From positions 1 to 60,965 of the forward strand of contig JAGHUC010000020.1 of the NCBI GenBank assembly GCA_018065035.1: a stretch of DNA of 60,965 nt, read 5' to 3'. Within the stretch, counting starts at the first letter, position 1. Every line of letters begins with the position of its first letter. The notes beneath the pieces are model-generated. The model ran no database searches. It was not told the origin of the DNA and saw only the letters and a list, made by a program, of their open reading frames with translations. Made by a program: the position numbers and the translations under genes. Origin of the DNA: Candidatus Egerieousia equi (GTDB lineage: Bacteria; Bacteroidota; Bacteroidia; Bacteroidales; UBA932). Below, piece by piece: positions 45,938-57,448 of this stretch.

Positions 45938-46492
45938 TTATTTTTCCTTATTGTTGAGCAGGTCCTTCAAGGCTGCAAATGGAGAATCCACGGAATCAAT
46001 CATCTCCACGGCATCCTCAGGCCGCCCGCTGTTTTTCTTGTTACCACAAAGCTGATTCAGTTTCTCAATCATCTGCTCATTGCACCCGCCATCAGGATGA
46101 ACTCTTACCAATGGTATGTTTATGCAAACATAATCATAGAACAACTGGCTCAAGTCCACGTCCTCGGCTCCCGGTTCAATGGCCACGATATCGGTATTGA
46201 AAGCATCACTCTCGCTTCTGATTTCCCTTAAAGGAAGGGAATCGCTGCAGGAAACCGGCAATGTTACAGGATCAAGACATCTGTCACAGGGTACATCAAC
46301 CGTACCGTTTATGCTGAATGACAGGTTCATCCAATCCTTGCTCTTTTCCAGTTCAACAGTTGAGAGCAACTGTGCCTTCAGAATCAGGCTGTTGTCAAAT
46401 GTTTCAAAAAACTTCTCATCAAGCGGAAAGGTGAAATCGTGTTTCCCGTCTTTCAATCCCTTAATCTGAATCTTGCAATCTTCCATAATCAA
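45938..46492 (-). CDS. yceD: YceD/DUF177 family protein
   Basis: The protein (182-184 residues; ATG 46486 is a likely alternative start) has the DUF177 core VDVPCDRCLDPVTLPVSCSDSLPL with a CxxC pair and a later GGCNEQMIEKLNQL. In other bacteria DUF177 proteins help accumulation of 23S rRNA. It directly precedes rpmF, as in most bacteria, and has a near-consensus promoter upstream. Confidence 0.88.
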   Translation of the reverse strand: MIMEDCKIQIKGLKDGKHDFTFPLDEKFFETFDNSLILKAQLLSTVELEKSKDWMNLSFSINGTVDVPCDRCLDPVTLPVSCSDSLPLREIRSESDAFNTDIVAIEPGAEDVDLSQLFYDYVCINIPLVRVHPDGGCNEQMIEKLNQLCGNKKNSGRPEDAVEMIDSVDSPFAALKDLLNNKEK

Positions 46493-46518
46493 AATCCAGC
46501 ACCTCTATAATGAGCGTG

Positions 46519-46548
46519 CAAAGGTAACATTTTTAGTTTTAATTACAA
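46519..46548 (-). promoter_or_regulatory. Promoter of yceD-rpmF-tRNA-Arg
   Basis: Minus-strand TACCTTTG (46519-46526) and TTG (46546-46548) are 19 bases apart. The TTG lies within the 3' end of typA. Confidence 0.65.
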
Positions 46549-48351
46549 AGAAAGTTTCCTTCTCTTTCTTTCTGTTTCATCGAGAATGACTTTCCTGATG
46601 CGCAAATGCTTAGGTGTGACCTCAACAAGCTCGTCTTCCTGAATGTACTCAAGCATTTCCTCAAGTGAGAACTGCAAAGGTGGAGGAAGCATCACTTTTT
46701 CATCGGAACCGGCTGCACGCACGTTTGTAAGCTTCTTTGTCTTGCATATATTGACGCACAGATCCCCGCTTCTTGTATGCTCGCCAACAACCTCGCCGGC
46801 ATATATCTCCTCACCAGGGAAAATGATGAATCTTCCTCTGTCCTGAAGCTTGTCCATTGAATAGGCTATTGACAGACCTGTTTCAATGGCAACCAGTGAT
46901 CCGTTGGTTCTCATTTCAATCTCGCCCTTGTAAGGTTCGTATGCCTTGAAACGATGCGCAACAATGGCTTCACCCTGTGTTGCTGTAAGCAGATTGCTTC
47001 TCAGGCCCATGATACCACGTGAAGGAATGTCAAAGTCAAGGTGTGTTCTGTCATCACCCCTGTGCTCCATGTGCAGGAGGGCGCCTTTGCGGCGTGTTGT
47101 GATTTCAATCACCTTGCCTGCCATTTCATCAGGAACATCTACTGTAAGATGCTCAATAGGCTCGCATCTCACACCATCTATGTTCTTGTCAATTACCTTA
47201 GGCTGTCCGACCTGAAGCTCGAAGCCCTCACGTCTCATTGTCTCAATGAGTACTGAAAGATGGAGCACTCCTCGTCCGGAAACCACAAAGGAATCGGCAC
47301 CTGCACCCGGTTTGACGCGCAGTGCGAGGTTCTTCTCAAGCTCCTTCTCAAGACGCTCCTTCAAATGCCTTGATGTAACATATTTTCCGTCCTGTCCGAA
47401 GAAAGGTGAATCGTTGATACAGAAAAGCATGCTCATTGTAGGCTCATCAACGCTGATTGGAGGCAAAGCCTCAGGATTCTCGAAATCAGCTATAGTATCA
47501 CCTATTTCAAATCCTTCAATACCAACAACGGCGCAGATGTCTCCGCTGAACACTTCTTCAACCTTCTTCTTGCCAAGGCCGTCGAAAATCATCAGTTCCT
47601 TTACCTTTGATTTCTCCATTGAGCCATCCCTCTTGCACAGAGTGATCTGCTGACCAGCCTTAATGGAGCCTCTCTTAACTCTGCCCACGGCAATACGGCC
47701 AACGTAAGGGGAATACTCAAGAGATGAAATAAGCATCTGTGTTGTTCCCTCTTCCTGAACTGGAGCAGGAATCTGTTCCAGAATACAGTCAAGCAATGGC
47801 GTGATATCGGTGGTTGGCTGCTTCCAGTCCTCCGACATCCAGCCCTGCTTTGCGCTTCCGAACATGGTCTTGAAATCAAGCTGCTCCTCTGTTGCGTTCA
47901 GAGCGAACATAAGGTCGAAGACCTGCTCGTTCACTTCATCAGGACGGCAGTTAGGCTTATCAACCTTGTTCACAACAACAACCGGCTTCTTGCCAAGTTC
48001 TATTGCCTTCTGAAGAACGAACCTGGTCTGAGGCATGGTGCCTTCGAATGCATCAACAAGCAGAAGCACACCGTCAACCATGTTGAGCACGCGCTCAACC
48101 TCACCGCCGAAATCGGCATGGCCCGGAGTATCAATGATGTTGATCTTGTTTCCTTTATAAGGGACGCTCACGTTCTTTGCAAGGATGGTGATTCCACGCT
48201 CCCTTTCAAGATCGTTGTTGTCCAGAATCAGACCTCCAAGTTTCTCGGCATTACGCATGAGCTGCGCATGGAGAATCATTTTGTCAACCAATGTGGTCTT
48301 GCCATGGTCAACGTGAGCTATAATAGCAATATTTCTAATGTTTTGCTGCAT
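46543..48351 (-). CDS. typA: GTPase TypA/BipA
   Basis: This 602-residue translational GTPase is involved in ribosome assembly under stress. It starts [20 protein letters not shown], has the [16 protein letters not shown]3 motif and VNKVDK G4 motif, EF-Tu-like domain II (about residues 200-290), and the BipA C-terminal domain ending RKRRKLSL. Full length. Its start overlaps the preceding dehydrogenase gene by 17 bases. Confidence 0.97.
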   Translation of the reverse strand: MQQNIRNIAIIAHVDHGKTTLVDKMILHAQLMRNAEKLGGLILDNNDLERERGITILAKNVSVPYKGNKINIIDTPGHADFGGEVERVLNMVDGVLLLVDAFEGTMPQTRFVLQKAIELGKKPVVVVNKVDKPNCRPDEVNEQVFDLMFALNATEEQLDFKTMFGSAKQGWMSEDWKQPTTDITPLLDCILEQIPAPVQEEGTTQMLISSLEYSPYVGRIAVGRVKRGSIKAGQQITLCKRDGSMEKSKVKELMIFDGLGKKKVEEVFSGDICAVVGIEGFEIGDTIADFENPEALPPISVDEPTMSMLFCINDSPFFGQDGKYVTSRHLKERLEKELEKNLALRVKPGAGADSFVVSGRGVLHLSVLIETMRREGFELQVGQPKVIDKNIDGVRCEPIEHLTVDVPDEMAGKVIEITTRRKGALLHMEHRGDDRTHLDFDIPSRGIMGLRSNLLTATQGEAIVAHRFKAYEPYKGEIEMRTNGSLVAIETGLSIAYSMDKLQDRGRFIIFPGEEIYAGEVVGEHTRSGDLCVNICKTKKLTNVRAAGSDEKVMLPPPLQFSLEEMLEYIQEDELVEVTPKHLRIRKVILDETERKRRKLSL

Positions 48352-49273
48352 ACTCTTCTATATTGCGGGCTATTTTTTCAACCAGAATCACCCTAGCCTC
48401 TGCACTTGCCCATCCTATATGCGGAGTGAAAATAATCTTGGATTTGTCTTCAATATTGAAATATGGTGATGTTTCAGGGAGAGGCTCGCAAGTGTAAACA
48501 TCAACGCCTGCACCGGCTATCAAATTGTCATTCAGAGCCTTTACCAGATCCGCTTCATTAATGATACCGCCGCGTCCCATGTTCAGTATATAGGCGGATT
48601 TCTTCATGAGCTGCAACTTTTCGTATGTGACAAGATTCTTTGTCCTGTCATTCAGAGGTGCGTGAACGGACACCACATCACAGGTTGAGAGAAGCTCCTC
48701 CAGGCTGAGAGCCGGGAATTCGCTGCTGTGTGCCTTGCCGCTTGTAGGATAGTAATATACTTCCATACCGAAAGCCCTGGCAATACGGGCCACATTGCTG
48801 CCTATGTTACCAAGTCCTATGACTCCGTATCTCTTTCCCTTAAGCTCCCAGAAAACCTTTGAGAGATGTGTGAAAGAATTCGAATTGCTGTATGAACCGC
48901 TCTTGACCCAGTTGTCAAAGTGAGGAATCTGTCCTGCCAGCGACAGCAGAATGCTGAATGTCACCTGGGTGACGCTGTTGGTTGAATAATCAACTGCATT
49001 CTTCACAGGAATGCCTTTCAAAGCGGCATAATCAAGATCAATGTTGTTCACACCTGTGGCAGCCACACAGATAAGTTTGAGTTTAGGGGCTGCATCAATC
49101 TGCGCTTTCCTTATCTGAATCTTGTTCACTATAAGGACTTCGCAATCCGTGATACGCTCGAATACCTGCTCATCGGATGTATGGTCATAACATACGAATT
49201 CTCCGCAAGCTGCAATAGGTGCAAGACTTATGTCCGAACCAAGAGTATGAGCGTCAAGAAAAACTATTTTCAT
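48335..49273 (-). CDS. D-2-hydroxyacid dehydrogenase
   Basis: The 312-residue NAD-dependent enzyme has the Rossmann motif YGVIGLGNIGSNVARIARAFG, the Arg in ICVAATGVNNIDLD context, NMGRGGIINEADLVKAL and the catalytic His in TPHIGWAS. It resembles glycerate/lactate-type dehydrogenases; the true substrate is not fixed by sequence. It follows the SDR gene by 12 bases and overlaps typA. Confidence 0.88.
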   Translation of the reverse strand: MKIVFLDAHTLGSDISLAPIAACGEFVCYDHTSDEQVFERITDCEVLIVNKIQIRKAQIDAAPKLKLICVAATGVNNIDLDYAALKGIPVKNAVDYSTNSVTQVTFSILLSLAGQIPHFDNWVKSGSYSNSNSFTHLSKVFWELKGKRYGVIGLGNIGSNVARIARAFGMEVYYYPTSGKAHSSEFPALSLEELLSTCDVVSVHAPLNDRTKNLVTYEKLQLMKKSAYILNMGRGGIINEADLVKALNDNLIAGAGVDVYTCEPLPETSPYFNIEDKSKIIFTPHIGWASAEARVILVEKIARNIEEYAAKH

Positions 49274-49285
49274 TTATTGACAGTA

Positions 49286-50122
49286 TTATTTCAAAGGAGA
49301 ATCAGGCTCCTTCTTCATATAGTTGTACTCCAAACGGTCAAGCAGTCTGGGGCATATTTTATTCAGCAGAACGGTTGCCTTGCCTACAGGAGTCAGAATG
49401 ATCTGCGCCTTGCGTTTCATTATTCCAAGAGCCATCTTGTGGGCAACGGTTTCCGCACTCATCATTTCACCTTCCTCCCTCGGGGTTCTTCCCTGCTGGC
49501 TTCCGTCGGCAACCAATGCAGTGAACCTTATGTTGGATGCTGTGAAACCCGGAGCGAAAATCATCACATGGAGGCCATCGTGAAGATGCTCTACCCGCAA
49601 AGTATCAAGGAAGCCATAGATTGCGAACTTGGATGCACTATATCCGGTACGTGCAGGAAGTCCCTTGAAGCCGGCAATTGAGATGACGCCCACAACGGAA
49701 CCTCTTGTTTCAAGAAGGTAAGGAAGAGCGTATTTCGTGCAATAGACAGTTCCCCAGAAGTTCGTGTCCATAAGTCTGCGGATTACGGAGAGGTCAAGAT
49801 CCTTGAACATTGCACGCATCGATATGCCCGCATTGTTAACCAGGATGTCTATTCTTCCGAAATGCTCAACGGCACGCTCCATAAGATTACGGCAGTCATC
49901 CTCAATGGTGACATCTGTCTTTACAGCAATGAAGCCCTCCTTGCCGTTGGCCATAGGGCCGTACGCCTTGCGCAGAGTGTCAACCGTTTCCTCAAGCTTG
50001 TCAACATTGCGGGCAGCAAGGACAACGTATGCGCCCTGTGCGGCGAACTCCTTGACTGTTGCCAGACCGATGCCTGAAGAGGCACCGGTAACAACAGCAA
50101 TCTTTCCTTTCATACTTTGCAT
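49286..50122 (-). CDS. Short-chain dehydrogenase, likely 3-ketosphinganine reductase
   Basis: The 278-residue SDR has TGASSGIGLATV, NNAGIS, the catalytic Ser in ISIAGFKG and YSASK. The length and C-terminal helix (MALGIMKRKAQIILTP, LLNKICPRLLDRLEYNYMKK) are like the DHRS7/ketosphinganine-reductase type. It starts seven bases after serine palmitoyltransferase, so reduction of 3-ketosphinganine to sphinganine is the likely step. A keto-lipid or other substrate cannot be ruled out. Confidence 0.8.
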   Translation of the reverse strand: MQSMKGKIAVVTGASSGIGLATVKEFAAQGAYVVLAARNVDKLEETVDTLRKAYGPMANGKEGFIAVKTDVTIEDDCRNLMERAVEHFGRIDILVNNAGISMRAMFKDLDLSVIRRLMDTNFWGTVYCTKYALPYLLETRGSVVGVISIAGFKGLPARTGYSASKFAIYGFLDTLRVEHLHDGLHVMIFAPGFTASNIRFTALVADGSQQGRTPREEGEMMSAETVAHKMALGIMKRKAQIILTPVGKATVLLNKICPRLLDRLEYNYMKKEPDSPLK

Positions 50123-50129
50123 GGCGGAA

Positions 50130-51398
50130 CTATTCTATAGACATGTTCCTTACTTCCTTTGCGCCCTTGTAAGCGCCGGCTGTAATCTTCTTCTGAAGTT
50201 CCTCGAATGCATTGAGCGTGTATTCAACCTGCTCGAGATTATGCATTGCGGTAGGAATGAGTCTGAACATTATCACATCCTTTGGAACTACAGGATAAAC
50301 CACTGCCGAGCAGAAGATATGATAGTTCTCGCGAAGGTCAATCAGAACCTCTGTTGCCTCTGCAACCTCACCCTTCATGAATACAGGTGTGACGCAAGCC
50401 TCAGCGGCACCGATATCAAAGCCTCTCTTCCTCAAACCGTCCTGAAGAGCACGGGTCACCTTCCACAGCTGAGCACGGCGCTCATCACCCTTGCGGATCA
50501 TGTCAAGTCTCTTGAGACCGCCCTCAACCAATGCCATAGGAAGTGACTTTGCGTAAATCTGAGAACGGAGGTTGTATCTCAAATAATCAATGATATACTT
50601 GTGAGAAGCAACGAAACCGCCGATCTGGGCCATTGCCTTTGCAAATGCTCCGAAATACAGATCAATGCCGTCCATTACTCCGAAGTGCTCCGAGGTACCT
50701 CTTCCGTGAGGGCCCATTACACCGAAACCGTGAGCGTCATCAATGAGAATTCTGAAATTGTATTTCTTCTTGAGTTCAACAATCTTGTCAAGTTTGCCAA
50801 GAGCTCCGGTCATACCATAAACGCCCTCTGTGATGAGAAGGACTCCGCCACCTTCCTCTTCAGCTATCTTGGTTGCTCTTGCAAGGGCCTTGTCGCAACG
50901 CTCTATGTCATTGTGAGGATAAACTATTCTCTTGCCCATGTGAAGCCTTACGCCATCCATGATGCAGGCGTGAGCCTCGGAGTCATAAACTATTACATCG
51001 TGACGAGTCACCAGAGCGTCAATCAGCGAAATCATTCCCTGATAACCGAAATTGAAAAGATATGCATCCTCCTTGCACTCGAACTCTGCAAGCTCCCTCT
51101 CGAACTGCTCGTGAAGAGAAGTGTGACCGCTCATAGGACGTGCGCCCATTGGATAGGCAAGACCCCATTTTGCAGCTGCCATGGCATCTATTCTTCTAAC
51201 CTCAGGTTCATTTGCCAGACCGAGATAGTTGTTGAATGTCCAGGCCAGAACCTTCTGTCCGTTGAACATCATATAAGGGCCTATCTCACCTTCGTTCAAA
51301 CCCTCGAGCTTTGGGAATGCAAAATATCCGTGAGCCTGTTTGCGGTACTGACCAAGGGGACCGCCGTCATCCTTTAATATTCTTTCAAAAATATCCAT
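50130..51398 (-). CDS. spt: Serine palmitoyltransferase
   Basis: The 422-residue PLP enzyme joins serine and an acyl-CoA (or acyl-ACP) to start sphingolipid synthesis. It has the alpha-oxoamine synthase layout: TFNNYLGLANEPEV, YLFNFGYQGMISLIDAL, DDAHGFGVMGPHGRG and the PLP lysine in YFGAFAKAMAQIGGF. The last segment is the pattern of Bacteroides SPT rather than of glycine C-acetyltransferase. Its neighbour is the likely next enzyme. Confidence 0.88.
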   Translation of the reverse strand: MDIFERILKDDGGPLGQYRKQAHGYFAFPKLEGLNEGEIGPYMMFNGQKVLAWTFNNYLGLANEPEVRRIDAMAAAKWGLAYPMGARPMSGHTSLHEQFERELAEFECKEDAYLFNFGYQGMISLIDALVTRHDVIVYDSEAHACIMDGVRLHMGKRIVYPHNDIERCDKALARATKIAEEEGGGVLLITEGVYGMTGALGKLDKIVELKKKYNFRILIDDAHGFGVMGPHGRGTSEHFGVMDGIDLYFGAFAKAMAQIGGFVASHKYIIDYLRYNLRSQIYAKSLPMALVEGGLKRLDMIRKGDERRAQLWKVTRALQDGLRKRGFDIGAAEACVTPVFMKGEVAEATEVLIDLRENYHIFCSAVVYPVVPKDVIMFRLIPTAMHNLEQVEYTLNAFEELQKKITAGAYKGAKEVRNMSIE

Positions 51399-51427
51399 AG
51401 TATAATATTTAAATTTGTAATAATCAA

Positions 51428-52768
51428 CTAATTATATCTCAATCTCCTGCCAACACGGAGAACTGTTTTCCTGCTTATTCTGTTCAACTTGCAAAGTCTG
51501 CTTATTGAAACTCCGGTACGTTTGGAGATTCTTCCAAGAGTATCGCCTTTCCTTACAGTCCAGTACTTGATCTTTGACAGTTCCTTCTTGTACTTGAAGT
51601 TGGATGCTGTGAGCACCAGAGTGCTGTTCTTTATGGCATAAGTTGAATCGAAATCAACAATGTCTCTCGGATTTATAGGGTTTCCAAGATACCTGAACTC
51701 CAGGTGAAGATGCGGACCGGTTGAACGTCCCGTTGAACCTCCAAGTCCTATAGGGGATCCGGCTTTCACCTCATCGCCGAGCTGAACAAGGAATTTCGAG
51801 AAATGGCCGTAAACCGTTTCAAGACCGTTGGTATGCCTTACAACAACGAAATAGCCATAGCCTCTCCTGTCATAACGGCGGATTCTCACAACTCCGTCGA
51901 AAGCGCTGTAAATGGTATCGCCTCTCTGCACCTTGAGGTCTATTCCATTGTGATGTCTCCATCTGCGGAAACCGAACTCCGAGGTTACACGTCCGTGGGT
52001 AGGAGTATAGAAAGTATGTACATCTATCTTGAAAGTGTCTCTGGTATCGGCCAGTGGAACCTTGAACGGATCCAGGGCGGAATCAAGTTCATCATAGCCA
52101 TCAGGCAGTGGTGTGAAATCAAGATTGCGTTCATCCTCGAGAGACATTGCCTCCACTTCATCCATGATGAGAAATTCGAACGAGTTGCCGCAACGTTCAA
52201 TATATGAAGGCATCTTCACGTTCATAGGAAGCATATGCGGAACATATGCGGACAGATCCTCCGTCCCCCTGTTCCTCCTCGAGCGTCTTCTTTCGGCCGC
52301 CTGCTGGTTCCTGCGCTCGCGCTCCTGCTGCTGGGCCAGTTTGCGCTGATACTCGGCTTTCATTCGCTTCTGCTGAGCTGCCTGCGCTGCGGCCTCATCA
52401 GCCTTTTCCTGAGCCTGTCTGCGAGCCTGTTCCTCGGCCTGCTCCTTGAGCTTTCTCTGCTGTTCCTGCAATTTCTGCTGTTCCTGCTCCTTAGCCTTCT
52501 GAGCCCTCTCCTGCGCTCTTTGCGCCTGCTGCTGCTCCCTTTGCCTGCGGGCTTCCTCCCTCTGAATTCTCTTCTGCTCCGACTGCTCCTGCTGCTGAGC
52601 GTTGTTCAATTTTTCGTCGGAAGGTGTACGGGAGGAGAAGATACGTGAAAGGACGCTTCCGCCATTGGTGTTGTTCTGAGCGAACAAGCAAGGCGAAGCC
52701 AGGGCTATTGCCATGAACATCAGAACTGACACAAAACCTCTGAAATATGTAGTTGAATGCATTTTCAT
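51428..52768 (-). CDS. M23 peptidase with coiled coil and LysM (murein hydrolase/activator)
   Basis: The 446-residue protein has a signal peptide (ending CLFAQ), a long Gln/Arg/Glu coiled coil (about residues 45-165), an M23 LytM domain with HHNGIDLKV and GPHLHLEFR metal motifs, and a C-terminal LysM (WTVRKGDTLGRISKRTGVSISRL). It keeps the catalytic His residues, so it may cut peptidoglycan or activate amidases like NlpD/EnvC. It starts three bases after gyrB. Confidence 0.9.
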   Translation of the reverse strand: MKMHSTTYFRGFVSVLMFMAIALASPCLFAQNNTNGGSVLSRIFSSRTPSDEKLNNAQQQEQSEQKRIQREEARRQREQQQAQRAQERAQKAKEQEQQKLQEQQRKLKEQAEEQARRQAQEKADEAAAQAAQQKRMKAEYQRKLAQQQERERRNQQAAERRRSRRNRGTEDLSAYVPHMLPMNVKMPSYIERCGNSFEFLIMDEVEAMSLEDERNLDFTPLPDGYDELDSALDPFKVPLADTRDTFKIDVHTFYTPTHGRVTSEFGFRRWRHHNGIDLKVQRGDTIYSAFDGVVRIRRYDRRGYGYFVVVRHTNGLETVYGHFSKFLVQLGDEVKAGSPIGLGGSTGRSTGPHLHLEFRYLGNPINPRDIVDFDSTYAIKNSTLVLTASNFKYKKELSKIKYWTVRKGDTLGRISKRTGVSISRLCKLNRISRKTVLRVGRRLRYN

Positions 52769-52771
52769 TGG

Positions 52772-54909
<2,138 letters not shown>

Positions 54910-54918
54910 CATCTGCGA

Positions 54919-54949
54919 TTGCAAATATTCACTCATTTGGCTATCTTTG
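54919..54949 (+). promoter_or_regulatory. ftsE promoter
   Basis: TTG (54919-54921) and TATCTTTG (54942-54949) are 20 bases apart, upstream of ATG 54986. Confidence 0.75.
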
Positions 54950-54985
54950 CTATACATAAAAACACTGTTTCAAAGCACTGGGCAA

Positions 54986-55711
54986 ATGGAAGAGAAGCAC
55001 CTGATACGCATAAGCAACGCAGACATCCGCAACGGCAGCGGAGTAATACTTCATAATGTTGAACTTACGGTTGACAAAGGCGAGTTCATATATCTTGTAG
55101 GCAAGGTAGGCAGCGGCAAAAGTTCCCTTATAAGGACCCTTATCTGCGAATTTCCTTTTGAAAACGGAGAAATTGAAATATGCGGCTACAATCTGGGGAA
55201 AATCCGCAGGAAGGACATCCCCTACCTGAGGAGGCAGATTGGAGTGGTATTCCAGGATTTCCAGCTGCTCATGGACAGGACAGTTGAGGAGAACCTCATG
55301 TTCGTTCTCGGAGCCACAGGCTGGAAGGAGAAGAAACTCATGAAGGAAAGAGTCAATGAGGTACTGACGATGGTTGGAATGGAAGGGAAGTCGGCGAACA
55401 TGCCGCACCAGCTGTCAGGCGGTGAGAAACAGAGAGTTGTAATTGCCAGGGCACTGCTCAACAACCCTCCTGTGATACTTGCAGATGAGCCTACCGGCAA
55501 CCTTGACCCGGATACGACCAATGAAATAATGCAGCTGCTCATGAAGATACACCAGCAGAGGCAGCCGGCAGTGATCATGGTCACCCACAACACAGAAATA
55601 ACCAGCAGATATCCGCATCAGCTCTACATCTGCGAGCAGGGAAAGCTCAAGGCAGTGGAGAACCCACATACCATTGAACTGGACGATTCAATTCTTGAGG
55701 AGATTTTCTAA
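54986..55711 (+). CDS. ftsE: ABC ATPase FtsE
   Basis: The 241-residue ATPase has Walker A VGKVGSGKSSLIRT, the Q-loop FQDFQLLMDRTV, signature LSGGEKQRVVIARAL and Walker B VILADEPTGNLD. With FtsX it controls periplasmic peptidoglycan hydrolysis at division; FtsX is not next to it here. ATG 54986 is chosen because an earlier in-frame start lies inside the promoter. nth follows after three bases. Confidence 0.9.
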   Translation: MEEKHLIRISNADIRNGSGVILHNVELTVDKGEFIYLVGKVGSGKSSLIRTLICEFPFENGEIEICGYNLGKIRRKDIPYLRRQIGVVFQDFQLLMDRTVEENLMFVLGATGWKEKKLMKERVNEVLTMVGMEGKSANMPHQLSGGEKQRVVIARALLNNPPVILADEPTGNLDPDTTNEIMQLLMKIHQQRQPAVIMVTHNTEITSRYPHQLYICEQGKLKAVENPHTIELDDSILEEIF

Positions 55712-55714
55712 GTC

Positions 55715-56368
55715 ATGACAAACTCAAGGCAAAATATAGAGAACATTCTTGACTGGCTGGAAAGCAGAATGCAGGGAGCTAAAAGCGAACTTGATTTTGA
55801 GAATCCATACCAGCTGATTGTTGCAGTGATTCTTTCGGCCCAGTGCACCGACAAGCGCGTGAATATGGTAACCCCTGCCCTGTTCAAGGCTTTTCCAACG
55901 GCAGCGGCGCTTTCGCACGCAAGTTTCGAGCAAGTATATGAACTCATAAAATCAGTTTCATTTCCAAACAACAAGGCAAAGCACCTGATAGGAATGGCGC
56001 AGAAGCTCTGCAGCGAGTTCAATGGAGAAATGCCATCGGCAGTGGAAGATCTTGAAAAACTTCCGGGTGTGGGAAGGAAAACGGCCAATGTGGTTGCCTC
56101 AATCATCTTCAGGGCTCCGGTGATAGCTGTTGACACCCATGTGTTCAGGGTGTCGCACAGGCTGGGCTTGAGTGAAGGCAGAAATCCTCTTGAAGTGGAG
56201 CAAGACCTCAACCGGATAATTCCGGAAGGAAAACGTGCCGATGCCCACCACTGGCTCATTCTTCACGGCCGCTATGTCTGCAAGGCCCTCAAGCCTGACT
56301 GCGGCAACTGCGGTCTGAGCAGCTGGTGTCCTGAATTTGCAAAGTCTTCAACGCCATGCAGGAAATAG
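55715..56368 (+). CDS. nth: Endonuclease III
   Basis: The 217-residue DNA glycosylase/AP lyase removes oxidised pyrimidines. It has the helix-hairpin-helix LPGVGRKTANVVAS with the catalytic Lys, the Asp in VDTHVFRVSHRLG, and a [4Fe-4S] site Cx6Cx2Cx5C (VCKALKPDCGNCGLSSWC). Full length. It overlaps xerD by 13 bases. Confidence 0.96.
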   Translation: MTNSRQNIENILDWLESRMQGAKSELDFENPYQLIVAVILSAQCTDKRVNMVTPALFKAFPTAAALSHASFEQVYELIKSVSFPNNKAKHLIGMAQKLCSEFNGEMPSAVEDLEKLPGVGRKTANVVASIIFRAPVIAVDTHVFRVSHRLGLSEGRNPLEVEQDLNRIIPEGKRADAHHWLILHGRYVCKALKPDCGNCGLSSWCPEFAKSSTPCRK

Positions 56369-57276
56369 ATCCCAACTACGCCATAACTGATTTCTGCACC
56401 TACCTCAAGCTCGAAAGGTCACTCTCACCCAATACGATAAGCGCCTACAGGAGTGACCTCAACGAATTTTTCACTTTCATAAACGAAAAGCACGGGCAGG
56501 GAACGGGCAAGTTTTCAGTTGAATCCGAACATATCAGGGAATTTCTTGAAGAAAAGGCAGGACGGAACATTTCCAAAAGGACACAGGCCAGGCAGCTGAG
56601 CGCCATAAGAATGTTCTTCAAGTGGCTGGAACTCACCGACAATCCCTGCGACAAAGTTGACTCTCCAAAGATAGGCCGCCACCTTCCGCAGGTGCTTTCT
56701 GTAGAAGAGATTGAAAGGACTCTGAACAGTTTCGACCTCAGCACGGAGAACGGCCAGAGGAACCGCACAATCATAGAACTGCTCTACTCCTGCGGGCTGC
56801 GCGTAAGCGAGCTGGTGAGCCTGCGTCTGGGGGATCTCTTCCTTCAGGAAGGCTTCATCCGCGTCATAGGCAAAGGCAACAAGCAGCGTCTTGTACCGAT
56901 TGGAGAGGCGGCCATCCGCGCCATAAACAATTATATTCCACAGCGATGGCAGATTATCTGCTCCTGCAGGCAGAGCAAGCGCAGGACCAGGATTGATGAA
57001 GACATCCTGATTCTTGGCAGACGAGGCAGGGCTCTCACCCGCGTCATGGTATTCCTGATAATAAAGGAAGCGGCGGAGAAGGCCGGAATATCAAAGGAGA
57101 TATCGCCGCACACCTTCCGCCACTCTTTTGCAACTCACCTTATAGAAAACGGCGCGGACTTGCGCGCCGTTCAGGAAATGCTGGGTCACAGCAGTATTCT
57201 TACTACAGAAATCTACACCCACGTGAGCACTGCGCAGTGGCACAGGAATATTCTTGAGCACCATCCTCTGCTTTAA
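56356..57276 (+). CDS. xerD: Tyrosine recombinase XerD
   Basis: The 306-residue recombinase resolves chromosome dimers at dif. It has an N-terminal SAM-like core-binding domain (to about residue 100) and the catalytic residues R149 (CGLRVSEL), H252 and R255 (HTFRHSFATHL), the LGHSSILTTEIYTHV motif and the nucleophile Tyr near residue 287. Position after nth and ftsE in a core region points to Xer rather than a phage integrase. Confidence 0.9.
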   Translation: MQEIDPNYAITDFCTYLKLERSLSPNTISAYRSDLNEFFTFINEKHGQGTGKFSVESEHIREFLEEKAGRNISKRTQARQLSAIRMFFKWLELTDNPCDKVDSPKIGRHLPQVLSVEEIERTLNSFDLSTENGQRNRTIIELLYSCGLRVSELVSLRLGDLFLQEGFIRVIGKGNKQRLVPIGEAAIRAINNYIPQRWQIICSCRQSKRRTRIDEDILILGRRGRALTRVMVFLIIKEAAEKAGISKEISPHTFRHSFATHLIENGADLRAVQEMLGHSSILTTEIYTHVSTAQWHRNILEHHPLL

Positions 57277-57300
57277 TTATTCCCGCTCCCGGGCTATACC

Positions 57301-57342
57301 AAACTCGCTGTTTTTCGCTAATTCCTGCATTACAGCGAGTTT
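57301..57342. repeat. Inverted repeat after xerD
   Basis: An 11-bp perfect inverted repeat, AAACTCGCTGT (57301-57311) with ACAGCGAGTTT (57332-57342), 20-base spacer. There is no T run after it on the plus strand, so termination is possible but unproven. The rest of the 170-base gap holds no gene. Confidence 0.45.
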
Positions 57343-57448
57343 GCGCCCTCCGCTAGGCAGCTGATGCTGCCTTATTATTCAGCAGTTGCAGAAAACGGCA
57401 GTGCGTAAGGGATACGGAGAAGTCAGCCAAACGCAAATCGTAGACAAT

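Noticed and set aside
49286-50122. The SDR as the missing ketoreductase of the polyene cluster
   Set aside because: It lies 14 kb away, coupled to serine palmitoyltransferase, and its length and C-terminal helix do not fit FabG-type ketoreductases.
52113-52648. Leucine/serine-rich open frames on the plus strand across the M23 peptidase
   Set aside because: They are the reverse of the Gln/Glu/Arg-rich coiled-coil coding region; low complexity, no start signals.
54947-54985. Longer FtsE start at 54947
   Set aside because: This codon is inside the TATCTTTG box of a promoter with ideal spacing; ATG 54986 also matches family length.
56356-57276. Tyrosine recombinase as the integrase of a mobile element
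   Set aside because: It overlaps nth in a core gene run, has XerD length and motifs, and no mobile-element genes or att repeats are nearby.
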